Shown here one piece after another: positions 1 to 12,400 of a stretch of 64,000 nt of DNA; position 1 is the first letter of the stretch, and every line of letters starts with the position of its first letter. The position numbers and the translations under genes were made by a program. The DNA is taken from the NCBI RefSeq assembly GCF_000006565.2, contig NC_031476.1, positions 1,760,458-1,824,457 on the forward strand, in the 5' to 3' direction. Source of the stretch: Toxoplasma gondii ME49 (lineage: Eukaryota > Apicomplexa > Conoidasida > Eucoccidiorida > Sarcocystidae). Below the pieces are notes generated by a model. That model was not told the DNA's origin and did no database searches. It was given only the letters and a program-made list of their open reading frames with translations.

Positions 1-2750
1 GCGGCCAAGGTAGAAGTCCAAAACTCTCGCGGAACAGTAGTCCCAGCGTCCACAGTCCCCATTGTCTCAGGAAGGTCGAAGGCGACAGACGGCCTCCTGC
101 CGCGATTTGGAGGGTCGCAAACAGTGACTATTGGTCCTTCTTCAAGAAGAAGCGGAGTGTCGAAGGTGACTCAAGTGCGTCAGTGACTTCTTTGGCGGCC
201 ACGAGCCACGGCAACCAGACGCAGAAACTCCTGAGCTGGGAGCTCCAGAAGAAAGCGCGCAGTGGGGACAACTCTCCGGCAGGCCCGGGTGGGGCTCCAC
301 GCGTGGGCTGTGTCCTCACGCCAAGCGCGACCGCGGTCGTAAAGGGCAAGAGTCGGGCTCCAGGAACTGAGTGGAACCCCGCGGCGAGACAGGCACGAGA
401 CAAGGCACAGAACAGGAGTGACGATCTGACGTCGTTTTTGTTCGGGGAAGAAGACGATGAAGTTGTTCTCCATAAAACGAAACAACATCTTCTTCGTCAT
501 CCTCGCGAGGATCGACCGGTCATTTTCGTCCCCGTTTCTGCAAGTGGGGGAACTTCCCGTCGGTCTCCGTTCTGTCCAGCGTCCCCCGTTGGCCCACCTG
601 CTGGCTTGTCCCGTCTCCCAGCAGACAGTCGTCCCTACCCTTTTCTTCCTTCTTTCTCTCGTGCCTCTCCTGCTCTCGACCTCTGCCAGATGCGACACGA
701 CGCCAGCGAAAATCGGAGAGCATCGCTTTTGACCAACTCCCGCGAAGAGCTCTCTGAAGTGGAGACTCCCGTCTGGCGAGCGGCGTCCCTAGGGGCGCAA
801 ACGCGTCTCGCTCCGTCTCCTCTTCTGTCTCCTAGATCTACGTCTTCTTTTTCTCCGTTTTTCTTGCCCTCTTTCTCGCCATCATTCTCTCCATCTCCCC
901 CTTTTTTGTCACATCCATTTCCCACTTCTCTTTCCTCTTTTCGTTCGGGTTCCGCCTTCTCTCCTTCCGTGTGCCCTTCGCCTCCATTTGCTCTATCCTC
1001 GTCTCCGACCGCTTCCATCCCTCCACCTTCCTTCGAGTCGCCTGCCTGTTCGTCGCCAGTCTCGTCTGCTCCTTCCCCGCGGTTTTCACATTCTTCGCCT
1101 GCGTGTTTCGGCACCTCTCCCTCCACGTTTCACGGCATTCTGGTCCTTTTTCTGGAAGGCACTTTCCAGCTGGTTTCCACGGCGCGCGGCCTCCAGGAGG
1201 GGCAAGCGGAGAGCTTTGTTTCGCTGCCTCCGGCGACGCCGCTGTCTTTGAGACCCGACGCGGCCTTTCGCCTCGGTAACCTCGACCTCGCATTTCTCAG
1301 ATTCAACGTCGGCTGTAGGAGTGAGCGGGGCTTGCGCCCGACGATGGAGGACGAAGAAGTCATCATTCAAGATCTAGGAATCAGCGACGCATTTTCCTGT
1401 TCCTTCTTCGGCGTCTACGACGGCCACGGCGGCCGCGACTGCGCCGAGTTCGTCAAGCAGCACCTCCACCAAGCGTTCCACCAGCAGCTCGAGCAGTTGT
1501 GTGGACGCCTCGACTTTTCTCAGCGCATCAACTTTCACATCTTTCGCGCTCTCTACTTCGCCTTTCTGCTCACCGACGCGGCCTACCTGCGCCGGCAACG
1601 CAGCTGGAATCGCGTCTCGCAGATTCCAGACTCCCTCGCCTGCAGAGGGATCCTTGGTTCTAGTCCAGGAGAGGGTACTGGCGTGACTTGCGTTTCTGGG
1701 GCAGTGCCGAGACCCCGAAAAAAGCTTATGAACACGCTGATTTCGGAGGGAAGTCCGCTGCATGCGCCGGGCGCTTCATTCGTCCCCAGGGAGTCTCCGA
1801 AGACACACCTCTTCCTCAGTCCCAGGGCCCAGCCTCGTCCCAGTTCTTCCGGCTGCGCCTCAGTAGTCGTGGTAGTCGTCGGTGGCGCGGTCTGGTGCGC
1901 CAATTGCGGAGACGCTCGCGCGGTCTTGTCTCGAAATGGCCGCGCCGTGGATCTCTCGTCAGACCACAAACCGGACAGGAAAGACGAGGTCAAGCGGATT
2001 GTCCAGGCGGGAGGCTTCATTCGCTGCAGGCGCGTGCTGGGCCGCCTCGCCGTCAGTCGTGCGTTCGGCGACCTCGAGTATAAGGGCAGCCTGTATGAAG
2101 AAGAGGACGAGCCGGCGGAGCTGCGAGAGCAAGCTAGGGAGCAGGGCGGCACGCGCCAGACCAAGCGAGTTGGGAAGCGAATCAGCCTCTTTGGCTACTG
2201 CGAGAAAAGCGAACGGGAAAGAGAGTGCGAGCGAAAACTTCGGGGGGACGCGGAGCTTCATAGAAGCGGGGAGCCACCCGACGAGGACGGCCCTGTGTTC
2301 TTCCAGGAAGCAGGGAAACGGATTTACCTCGGCAGGAAGCACGACCATGTCGACTTCTTCTTCGCTTCACCTACGGTTCAGAGTTCGGTGCTTTTCCCAA
2401 GTGCGGAAAGGACGCGGCGAAGTGAACCGAAGGCTCTCTTGGCGAAGCGGGAGAAGAAGATATATAGGGAGCCCCTGGTCATCGCTGCTCCGGAAATCCG
2501 CCGCATCGCACTCACGCCGAGCGACGAGTTCCTCCTGCTGGCGTGCGACGGCCTGTTTGATGTTTTTTCCAGTGACGAAGCTGTGGCCTTCATCCGACGC
2601 AGACTGAGTGCGATGCCGCCCTACGAACAGGATCCGCAGCAAGTCGTCACGGAGCTCGTGAGAGAAGCGATTCACGAACGCAGAAGCCGGGACAATGTCA
2701 CCGCGATTCTCGTCGTCTTTTCGCCCTACGTCGGGAGAGGAGGGCCGTAA
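1..2750 (+). CDS. PP2C-type (PPM) Ser/Thr protein phosphatase, 3' part of gene
   Basis: Metal-dependent phosphatase that removes phosphate from Ser/Thr. The frame is open from base 3 to the stop at 2748-2750, so the gene begins left of the window. The PP2C motifs occur in order: RPTMEDE (ATG at 1344), FFGVYDGHGG (Asp codon 1419), VWCANCGDARAVL, SSDHKPDRKDEVKRI, LGRLAVSRAFGDLEYKG, PEIRRIALTPSDEFLLLACD followed by GLFDVF, and SRDNVTAILVVF at the end. The acidic metal ligands (MED, DGH, CDG, RDN) are all present, so it should be active. The core is split by an insertion of about 75 residues before GCASVVV and by a charged one of about 120 residues after the SRAFGD motif. About 430 residues of Ser/Pro/Phe-rich sequence precede the core. 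The pyrimidine-rich stretch at 830-1140 could be an intron that happens to stay open. Family call is firm; exon structure is not. Confidence 0.85.
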   Translation, partial: GQGRSPKLSRNSSPSVHSPHCLRKVEGDRRPPAAIWRVANSDYWSFFKKKRSVEGDSSASVTSLAATSHGNQTQKLLSWELQKKARSGDNSPAGPGGAPRVGCVLTPSATAVVKGKSRAPGTEWNPAARQARDKAQNRSDDLTSFLFGEEDDEVVLHKTKQHLLRHPREDRPVIFVPVSASGGTSRRSPFCPASPVGPPAGLSRLPADSRPYPFLPSFSRASPALDLCQMRHDASENRRASLLTNSREELSEVETPVWRAASLGAQTRLAPSPLLSPRSTSSFSPFFLPSFSPSFSPSPPFLSHPFPTSLSSFRSGSAFSPSVCPSPPFALSSSPTASIPPPSFESPACSSPVSSAPSPRFSHSSPACFGTSPSTFHGILVLFLEGTFQLVSTARGLQEGQAESFVSLPPATPLSLRPDAAFRLGNLDLAFLRFNVGCRSERGLRPTMEDEEVIIQDLGISDAFSCSFFGVYDGHGGRDCAEFVKQHLHQAFHQQLEQLCGRLDFSQRINFHIFRALYFAFLLTDAAYLRRQRSWNRVSQIPDSLACRGILGSSPGEGTGVTCVSGAVPRPRKKLMNTLISEGSPLHAPGASFVPRESPKTHLFLSPRAQPRPSSSGCASVVVVVVGGAVWCANCGDARAVLSRNGRAVDLSSDHKPDRKDEVKRIVQAGGFIRCRRVLGRLAVSRAFGDLEYKGSLYEEEDEPAELREQAREQGGTRQTKRVGKRISLFGYCEKSERERECERKLRGDAELHRSGEPPDEDGPVFFQEAGKRIYLGRKHDHVDFFFASPTVQSSVLFPSAERTRRSEPKALLAKREKKIYREPLVIAAPEIRRIALTPSDEFLLLACDGLFDVFSSDEAVAFIRRRLSAMPPYEQDPQQVVTELVREAIHERRSRDNVTAILVVFSPYVGRGGP

Positions 2751-5146
2751 AAAACACACGACCACGTCGAAGAAAGGAAGCCGAGACAAAAACTGGGAAG
2801 ATTCAGGAAGGGTTGAACAGTGACGTGAGTGGCGCCTGAACAGAGAAGCATTTGCTTGTAATGATGGAGTGTACTTATGTAGACGTACGCGTATCCAGCA
2901 ATGTCCGTAGATCAATCGTTTTAGTTTGAATATGTACAGATGCACATAATAATAGACACACCTAAGCCCACAATGAGGACTGCGTAGGAGCTCGCGTTTT
3001 TGAATCTGTCAGGATCCAGATACTCACAGATTAGGGTGTGTGTTTGTTTAACGATGATCGGTTGTTTTTTCTCCAGTTCTTCCGAAGCTTCCGAGGTAGA
3101 GGTGAACGCGCATTTTGCCTATGTGGGTCGTGCAATTTCGACGATCCGATTTCTGGACAGACGGAGTTTTTGAATTTTCATGCAGTTTTTTCACAAAAGG
3201 CAGACAGGAGACGGGCAGTAGGCCACGCACGCAATTCTCCTACGCCGGGCCGCCAGTGTGCCCGTCTGCATATGTATTTGCGTTATGTGCTGGTCTCCAA
3301 ATAGCCGTATAGGTGAAAATGGACTCGCAGCTGCATGTGCATGTATAGAATCAACACAGGTTTTTTTCCTCAGCCGTCTTGTTTTTGCCCCTCTGTTCGC
3401 TCTGCCGAGGAAGCAGATGTGGATTTCCTGGGTTTTTCCATGCGCACTGTGGGCGAAACGCCATCGATGGATCTTCGTCGCATGAGTGAGGCAAAGCGTT
3501 TTTGCAGCGCAGACGGTCGCCCCATCCCTGTCTTCGAAAGAGGAAAGCACTAAATACCGCTGATATTTACCTCTGTCCAGGGAAGTACAGGACACTTGCT
3601 TTTCTGTTGCCCCCCTCCTGTGCTTCTCTTCTATTTAGATGCTATCAACTTGCAGATAGAGGCACAGGCATACCAGAGAACACACACAGTGCAGGAGTAC
3701 TCTATAGATGGCTACACAACCACGTGAGAAGACGAAAGGATCGATCGCGACACCCAGACTGTTCCATCCTCGTAGAGATCGAGATAGTTTTAGGATTCCG
3801 ATTTCACCGAAAGAGAACCATCCATCTGTGGATCCTGGAGCCTGCACCTGTCTTGTTACGGAGTGGGCGATGACCGGGGGTAGCAGTTGTTCCCCCACAG
3901 ATACCATCAGGACTATTTTCTCCGAAAACGATATACGTGTGCGAAAAGGAAAAGATGCAGAGTACAAATGCATTCTTTCCGTACTCTACAACATTATCCA
4001 CCGACTAGTGGCTAGCAGCTGACTAGCTGTTTGCTCTTCCTTCAACCGCAGTTAATTGCTACAGTGCGTAAATCTTGTCGATGGTGATGGCGGGAACTGT
4101 GGTGTGAACGCATGGTGGAGAGCAGCCCCGCGTCCACGAAGTGACTGCCTCGAAAGATTTCAGCGTAGTATCGTTTATGAGAGAAGAAAACAAATTGGAA
4201 TACAAACGGAGATGCAGAAAAAAAGCTCTGACAGGTGAAAGAGCACCGCAGGACGGCGAAACACGAGGAAGACGTTCACGTAGACAAACGCCAATGGAAC
4301 AATACGGGGTCGGGAAGTGGCAGGCGTGCAGTAGGAAATGAGACAAAGGAAGGCATCCACAGACAAGGTCGAAAAGAGACACTCGCTCCGTTTCGCCTCG
4401 GAAAGGCCGTTCTCCTTCCTCATTTTCTCTTCGTCACCCTCTGTTGCGATCCAGAAGGGCAGGCTTTAAACCGCTTTGAGTCTGAGGCATCAGCGCCACC
4501 GACTACCTCAAGATGAAGATTCAATGCAGCGATGTTTTCAGCTTCGTGTCACACTTTCCTCCCTCCCCTGGCCTCAGAGGAACCAGAAACCAGGACCACA
4601 AGCAACTACATCACTTATGCACATTTATACATACATATATATATACATATATATAGTATATATTTAAGTATATGCACATCTACATTTCTTGATTCGCCTT
4701 CTTCTCTCACTGAATATCACCACTGGTGGTCGCATTTCTATCCGTCCTTTCCACTTCCTTGGCTCTCTGCGAGGAGCTGTGGCGCCCTTCTTCCGGATTC
4801 CTGGCTCTTTCGTCCTCCCGTGTTCTCTTCACGATCCTGACCTCCCCCCGCTTTTTTGTTCTGGTCCCCCCTTCCGTCCAGGTGCACACGCAGACCTCGA
4901 TTTCTTTGCAATTCTGGAAACTGATCTGTGTGCCCCTGCTCCCAGCAGCCCCATGCCATCCCCAATCGAATCGCCTTCACCTCCGCTTCTCCAAAACGCG
5001 GACCAACAAAATCACAATAAATGAAAACGTATCTGTCCGCTATACCGTATCGGTCCATCATAGTATTCTTCGGAGTCTTCCCGGCGCGTGTGCGGTTCTT
5101 TTAGGTCTGTTCCTCGCTGCTTTCTCAACGCAAAAGCGTTATTCCC
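2751..5146. other. Convergent intergenic region between the PP2C gene and the 5147-9428 gene
   Basis: The 3' ends of two converging genes face each other here. Reading frames are short, without recognisable motifs or good splice sites, and composition is poorer in GC than the flanking exons. It probably holds both 3' untranslated regions. I see no gene in it. Confidence 0.6.
4620..4668. repeat. Imperfect TA/TACA microsatellite
   Basis: Short run of alternating TA and TACA units in the intergenic stretch, similar in kind to those in introns further right. Confidence 0.8.
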
Positions 5147-8100
5147 TCATCGTCGCCGGCGCCTTCCGCCGCGGTACTTGAAAACCGCTATGCCCCCCAC
5201 CAGGATTCCGAGCAGGCCTAGAATCACCAAGGCAGCAATCGCGCCTCCACTCATTCGCGACCCTCTTCCGCCCCTCCGTGAATCGAAGGCGATCATGTGC
5301 TGTATCAGTCGCTGGGTGTGGCTGTCTGTCACACCAGAACTTGCTTCCTGCATTGTCACGCCTGAGGTTGAAGACGAAGCGTCTTCGCCGCCCTGAACCG
5401 CGGCAAGCAGCTTCGCCTGCATCGGATCGAGGGGGCTCTGAGACGAAGAGATTGCCGCGAGCTGTTGCTGCAAAAGAAACTGCTGCTGTTGTGCAGTCAG
5501 CATTTGCTGCTGTGTTAGGTTGCCCGCCTCGATTTCCTGTTGTTTCTCTTGGATCTTGCGCTCGTACTCGGCCGCACGAGCAGCTCGGTCCGCTGGACTC
5601 ATCACCAGCGATGTCTGCGCCAATTTGAGGTTGTGCTCTGCCAGAGCAGCCGCCCGCTTCTTGCCCTCCTCAAGCGCCTCCGTCGAGACATGCTTCGCCT
5701 TCACGCACGAGACCTGGTTCGACAGCGACGCAGACAAGGAGTTGCCGAGGGACCGTGACAGCACGGGGGACGCAACGAACGAGCAAGAAAGACCTGGAAC
5801 GAATCATACGCGTTGGCGTTTGAGTCATACACTGGCATAATTAGTGGACAAGCACTCAGCAATATACTGAGAGACAGTCACGAGCCAAAACCATAACTTC
5901 GTAGTCTCATTGATTCGCGATTGACGCATCGTGGGAGACACAGTGGGGAGGTGTTGGCAAGAAGGGCTGGCAGAGAGAGGAGCTGCTGGGACCACAGCAG
6001 GACAACAGACTGGGTGGGGGTCTAGGCGGCTACGAGAAACTCGGGTGTGACCGTGGGAGCGGCGACTGAGAGACAAAGAGATATTTCAGGCGCGAGACAC
6101 AGATGACAGCACCAGGTAGGAGACAGAGCTGTGGAAGAAGAGAGCGAAGAAGTGGATAAGGAAGGCTAACTTGAGCAACGAAAAAAAACGGGAAAAATAA
6201 CAAACGCAGTATCGGGCCTACCAGCGCGCAAGAAACGGGGACTTCGTTCATCATGCAGCCGCCTTTCATCTTGCATTTCAGAGTGACGCTGAATCCTGAA
6301 TTGATGAAGGCAGAAAGTTGGCCTCCAACCTCTCCCTGTCTCGCAAGAATGAAGAAGCTGGTTTGAAGAATTTTGGCGGCTGGAAAAGTTGCTGACCAAG
6401 AGAGAGACTTCCTACACTTTTTGACGGCGGGAGAGTGGAACGCTATATCTACCGCCACACGCGAAACGCGTTTGATCCCTCGCCTCGCTTTCTTCGTTTC
6501 TTTTTTGAATCTCTTCTCCTGGGGACTCTTGCTGCTGACAAGTCCACGCACTTTGTTCATGAAACTACCTCGTCTTTTACCCTTCTTTGAAGGCGATGCC
6601 TCCCCCTCATCGTCAGGCGGGTTGTCGTCGTCGTATCCCCCTTCTTCGTCGTCATCTTCACCGTGTTTCTTGCGCGAAAACACCCTCTTCACGCCCCCAA
6701 AGAAGCCCTTCATTTTCTTTCCAAGACCTCTGCCTTCGCCATCATCGTCTTCATCATCGCCATAGTCGTCGTCTTCAACCTGCACGAAAGACAACGGTTG
6801 ATTCGCCTCCCCTTCGAGATCTGCCACTCGAGTCGAGGAGAAACGAAATTTCAGGTCCTGCTCTCGACCGTCCTGTAGATCGGGTTCACTTTTCCCTTCG
6901 TAGCCAAGTTCTGCGGCAGTGTCGCTGAGAGAGACGACGCCCGTGTGCCGTCCGTTTTCGCCTCGATCTTTGCCTCGTTGACGTTCTCTTGCGTCTTCCG
7001 AAGTGTCCCGTCCCTCTGTAAGGCCAGATAGTTCGTGCCAGTTGCCTTCCTGTTCGCGGCTCTCGGTACCTAGCTCTCCGGTTCCATCCCCTTGGACAGG
7101 GCGCCCTTCTCGTCTTTCATTCTCTAGCTCAAGGAAGCCCTGTTCGTCGTCATAACCGCCGTCTGCATCGTCATAACCGCCGTCTTCCCCCTCGTCTCCT
7201 TCGTGAAAGCTCCTTGGGATGGGCTTCCGGGCCCTCAAGCCCATGAGCTTCTTGGCTTTCGCCACACTCATGCGGAATCGCCGCGGCTGGAGAGCCACAG
7301 TGATTTGCAGACGCATGTAGTTCTTCGAGTCGGTTGCGCAGCGGCCGACGTCACCCAAGAGGGAGTTGGGAACAATACGGTAAACGCGTGTCTCATCAAA
7401 CTTCAAGAAAACAGCCTTTCCTGATTTGGCGCCTGTCGCGCCCCGTGGCTGCTCCCCGCCTTCGTCGTAGTCTTCGTCTGACCCCTCATTGTCGTCGTAC
7501 TCTCCCAACATCGACGCTTGGTCGCCAAACCCGTAGTCGTCTCCTTGATCTCCGTACTCGTTGTCCCAGGAAGACACCTTCTCGCCGAGAAACGAAAAGG
7601 GAGACTGCGAGTGAGATGGAGCGGAGGACACAGAAAGATCGAAGGAGGCACCAGAAGCCGATGAAAAGGGCAATGGAGACAAGGAGGCGGCGAAACCGGT
7701 AGCTGTCTCGCCAGCAGTTCTCTGACCATGCCGCACCTCTTGAGCCTGTTCGAGGAAGCTGGCAAGTCGAAAATCAGAAGGATGGAATATCTCCTCAGTG
7801 CCACTCACTGATGACGGCAATCGTCCTTGTCTCCTGAGAGGTTGACTCGAGCCTCGAGCGTTTCCCGTCGGTTCAGACTCCCCCTTCGTGCGGGTTTCCA
7901 GGCTGTGCAGTTGGAGAAAGCCTTCATCGGATCCTTCCCAGTCATCCGCTCCCTCTCCTTCGCCTGACGCGCCGTCCTCTCCATACTCTTCGCCGCCTGC
8001 GTCATCGTACTCCCCCTCAGCACCGTCCCCGCCTCCTCCCGCTGACCCTTTGCCCTTGGAATCGCGAAGGCGAGCTATGTCTTTAGCACTGAGAGGCTTG

Positions 8101-9428
8101 TAGCGGAAAGGCATTGTTGGGTTTGGCATCAGACCTAGCGACGATTTCATCAGCAGCAGCAGGCCATTTCTCTCTTCTACTTGGCTGCAGAGATCGGCGT
8201 GGCTTTCCGGATGAACGCGGCACTGAGAACACTCGGAAAGAGTGTAACATGTGTTCGGATCGTTCGCTGGCCGCGGCGTGAAGAAGCCCGCCTTACAGCC
8301 CGCATAGGCACACGCTCGTGGAAGGGAGTTCTTTCCAGAAGTCGCCTGCCCTGCCTCCAGGAAGGCGAAATCCCGGGAAGGAGAGAATTCGCAAGGCGAC
8401 GAAGAAGAAGAGGCACCCGAGGAAGGAGATTCCTCAGCGGCAGGGACAGATTCAGTCGACAAACTGAGAGGTGGAGTCAGTCCGGACGACAGAGGAGAGT
8501 CAGCCGAAGATGAGGGCAGAGCAGACAAAGACGGAGACGACATAGAAGAAAACGAGATGGAAGAACCTTTTGAAGGAAAAAGAGAGAGGCGGCTCAAAGA
8601 GTCGTGCAGCGACAGGTGGCCTGGCTGCCTTGATAAATGGAAGGCCCGTGATAGAAGAAATGAGACTGGGGCAGACCTGCCGTTCGAGAATTCAGTAGAC
8701 GAGGGATCAGGCTGAATGTCGTGGTGCATATTCAGCTCGTGAGCAGCACTGGACTGCTGAGACTCGTGCGATAGGAGTGCCACACCACTGTCATCAGGAG
8801 CGACGTCCTTGAAGGCATCTCCCGTCTTCAGTGAAAAGCCGCTGCCTCTGCCACTTTTTCCCAATCCTCCGAGGGTGTTTCGTGGTTCGTACAAGTCAAT
8901 TTGCGCCTCCTTTGTCAGAGCTGCATTCACTGGTTGGCGAGCGTCTACTGGAGCAGCGAGTGACCAGCTGCTAAGACAGGTAGGATTTGCTTTGTTGTGG
9001 TGAGCGGAGTCCGAGACATAAACGATTTCTCTGAAGGAGAGGGCGGAAAAGAGCCAGAGATGCACGATACAAAGCGCCATACAGAGGAAGGGTCGTCTGG
9101 AGTTTCTAAAGGAACATTTGAGACTGAAACAGGGGGACCACGAAGCCCGGCGGTTCGCATCGAGAAAACAAACGGCAGGAGAAAAAGCAAGGCAAGAAGG
9201 ATTAACGGAGAGCCTGGAAGAAGCTGAAGACTGAGATGGAGAGATGGAACTGGGAACAGTCGGCAACGAGTGACAAAGAAGCCGTGACTGTGGGGTGGTT
9301 AAGTCCACTGGCTTCCAGCGAGCACAAGGTTGTGACTGTAGTTTCCCGTTTGAACGAGTCGGCTTTTTTCTGGAGGGGCACGGCCCCTGTAACCCCAGAA
9401 GTGGGGAAGGAAGGCAAAGAGACACCAT
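5147..9428 (-). CDS. Unrecognised acidic, low-complexity, probably secretory type I membrane protein
   Basis: I do not recognise this family. A long first exon runs from the ATG at 9428 to about 6222, where CTG|GTAGGC is a good donor. The last exon is 5793-5147, after TTCCAG. These two phases (0 and 1) do not fit, so a short exon is missing; 6132 and below, after CTTCTTCCACAG, is a candidate. ATG 9428 has A at -3, but ATG 9080 (MALCIVHLWLFSALSF) would start a signal peptide. In order: a Ser-rich stretch; a cysteine-rich block around CAYAGCKAGFFTPRP and CSQCRVHPESHADLC; long Asp/Glu/Gly/Tyr runs including repeated GGYDD; a basic segment; a Cys block (LKCKMKGGCMM, VSC). The last exon holds a Lys/Glu coiled coil, a poly-Gln stretch, one membrane segment (GGAIAALVILGLLGILVGGI) and a five-Arg tail. 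This layout suggests a surface, micronemal, rhoptry or dense-granule protein; that is inference. Confidence 0.6.
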
Positions 9429-12400
9429 AGTCCCGCCGAAACTAAAGAGAAAAAGTCAGGAAGAACCGTCTCTCCACGAAAAACGGCGCATAGGGACTAG
9501 TATCCATGTTGTTCATTTCCGAATGCATCGCATGAAGACACGCTAGCTTACTCAAACTGCGTTTGACAAGACAAACCTCGATCACTGGAAAAGACACAGC
9601 TTGGGTGGCCGGTAAAAAACAGCAAGGTAAAACTGCCTGCATGCAGGCAAAAAAAGAAATTGCAAAAGGACTTGGAGCTTACTGTCCAATCAAACGCTCT
9701 GTAAAGCCACGTTCGCAGGCTTCGGCGATGACCTCTTCATCGCTCACCGAACCCCGTTGCCGCTGAAAAAATCCTGGCAACACCAACCCCAACGCGGCTA
9801 GGCAGCAGAGGATATGATTTTCATCCTGTCGGAAAGCTTGCTTGCTAATAGGCCTATCCGTAGGGTGAAGTTACTTTGAGAGTGAAAGAAATACAAAGGA
9901 TAAAGACAGTAAAAATGGTCATTCAGCATTAAATGGCTTTCTGTGTCTTCCACAGTCTGCGAGTAGCAGCAACGTGGTGGGTCTTCAGTGAAACACGGGC
10001 GCATCTTTTCACCCTAGCGCCATGTGTTACAGTTTAGCAAACGTTACGGTTTCGTCAAGAAAGAAACCCGTTTGGATGATGCCATCCAGCACCAGCTCTG
10101 GGACCTTGTTTGAATAGGGTCATGTCGCCTCGGATCGAGACGAAAGTGTTGCTGCTATGACGTGTCAGCCACAGTTGCTTCTGTTGTGTGCCAGCAAGTG
10201 TGAAGATGCCGGAAACAAGGAGAGGTGTAACGATGAGGGAGGAGTGCTTGTCTATTGATGCTTTGAAGCCGTCGTTGCACGTATAATGTGGGAAGTTCTC
10301 TGTGCCGTGCACACTCGGGGAGTGAAGTCGGGTTAGCGGGATTACGCAAGAGGAAAAGTATGTGTCTTGCTATGCTTATCATCGTCGCTGTCTCTGAACA
10401 CAACTGGTGTAGAGAATCCTAGTTTCGCTTCGACGGAGTGCATTCGAGCTGCGGGAACGCAAACGTCTCTGTGGGGGTTACAACCCGACTGACTGATGCT
10501 GCGTTATTTGGGTGTGAGAGTTGCATCAAACCAAAAAGCCGGTGCGCTCCATAGTGTGAAGCAAGAGGCAGGAGCGTTGCAGACTTTCGCGACAGGCAAG
10601 TACGTCGGAGGAGCACATTGCAAGGTGAATTCATTAACACGACTACGGAGACTCCAGAGCCAGTGAGTGGAACTGTTTTTTGTGGCACTTTGTCATATCT
10701 GTTCGGTAATCTTGCTGGATGTGAAACTGCGTGTCCGTGTGACAGAGCAGCGATCGCAATCATAAGGTTCCGCAATCAAGCGCAGATGTGACTTCACTTC
10801 TCGCGAGGTCATGCTCGAGAAGAAAGTTTCATGCAGTGAAGGTGGTTCATTCCCAGTACTTTATTCTGTGGGGAGCGACAGAAGGCACCTGCCAACCGTT
10901 TCACTTGCCACCTCCGTGGCACGTGGCCATCCTAGCACTTCTGGCGTCACATTCGTTATCGACATCGCTAATGGTTACCAACTGCCAGGACAGCTATGGT
11001 AGACAACAGAAACAGAAATTCCGTAACTGTTTCAGCTGTTGTGAGTGAAAGTACCAGCTCCACCAAACAATAGTGCTCCTGGACAGTTATCAACCAGCCC
11101 GCAGATTTCTATTTGACCGTGAATAACACCGGAAGAAGGCTGTATAAACCGCACGTCGATTCAGACACGAAAAGTCGAAAGGAAATTGCTTTACGGAAAG
11201 CCTATGCTTCCCTCCGCTACAGCGTTTTCTAATCTCAAACGGCTTTCTTTAAAGTGAAAACGAAGTCACATTTGGAGAACTGAAGGGCTCATAGTCCTGT
11301 GGGATGCATCGAAAAAGTAGCAAACGTATGAGCAGCACTGACTTGTGACTAACCTGTATGTAATACGCAGTGGCACTTCTACAGTAATTCGACTTGCGGT
11401 CGCGTATGTGGCCATGATGGCCCACTTTGCTGTGACTCCACGGCGAAGTTGTATAGGATTAACTCCTTGTCTGATGGGAGCGCAAAGGTTTTATCTTATT
11501 GTTGGCAGTGAGCTCGAAGATCCAGAATGGTGAGGACATCACAGCTTTGTGAGAGAGACGTTCATACGGCTGCATGTGGTCAACAACGATGTTGGGGGCA
11601 CCAGTAACAGACCGACGGCTGCTGTATCCTCGCTTCTCTATAATCCGCATCATCTGGTACATGCTATAATCTCGTCAAATGGTTTGTGCAGACTGATACT
11701 CTCTGACTTTCGTAGTTGTGTCGAACGTTACATAAGAAGACTTCACGCTCGAGCAACTTCCTTAGCATTCATGAGCGCGAGTAGTGAACCGAACTGCAGA
11801 CAAGCACAAGTTGCAGCAGATGCTGCAATGCACACAGTGAACGTCCGAGCACAGCTGTTACTAGGACAAGTCATTTTATACACCGACAACACCGAAGAAT
11901 CGACGCCCAACTTGGCGGCAACATCTGTCGCGATTGCCTCAGAGACAGGAAGCGGCTAGCAGGCTGTCAACGACGTTCAGATGGCTTGGCTAGCTGAGAG
12001 GAACACAGGAAACCTATGTGAAAATACGCAGACATGACATGACTCCATGGTAACTGGGTAGCAGACCACCGCAGATCGTCTGTTTACTCGGGCGTTACTT
12101 TGAGCACACTGTCTCGGCCACTTCCAAAGGCAACAAGGAAGAGCTCCACCTTCCGCGTCACTCTTCATGCGAGGGTGCAGGTAGCCGGTGATCAACAATA
12201 CGCGACGGTAGCTGAATGATACTAGAAAGGATGACACTGGAATTCATGTTACATTTCTTTGTCGAACTCAAAAATGATACACGAGGCGAAGTTAGAGTGT
12301 TGTGGAAGTATCAATGACAGCCAATCTCTTTGTTTCTCAAATTTAGCCAAAGAACGACGGAGTCTCTCGATGATCGAGGGTTACGATATTCCTACTTTGA

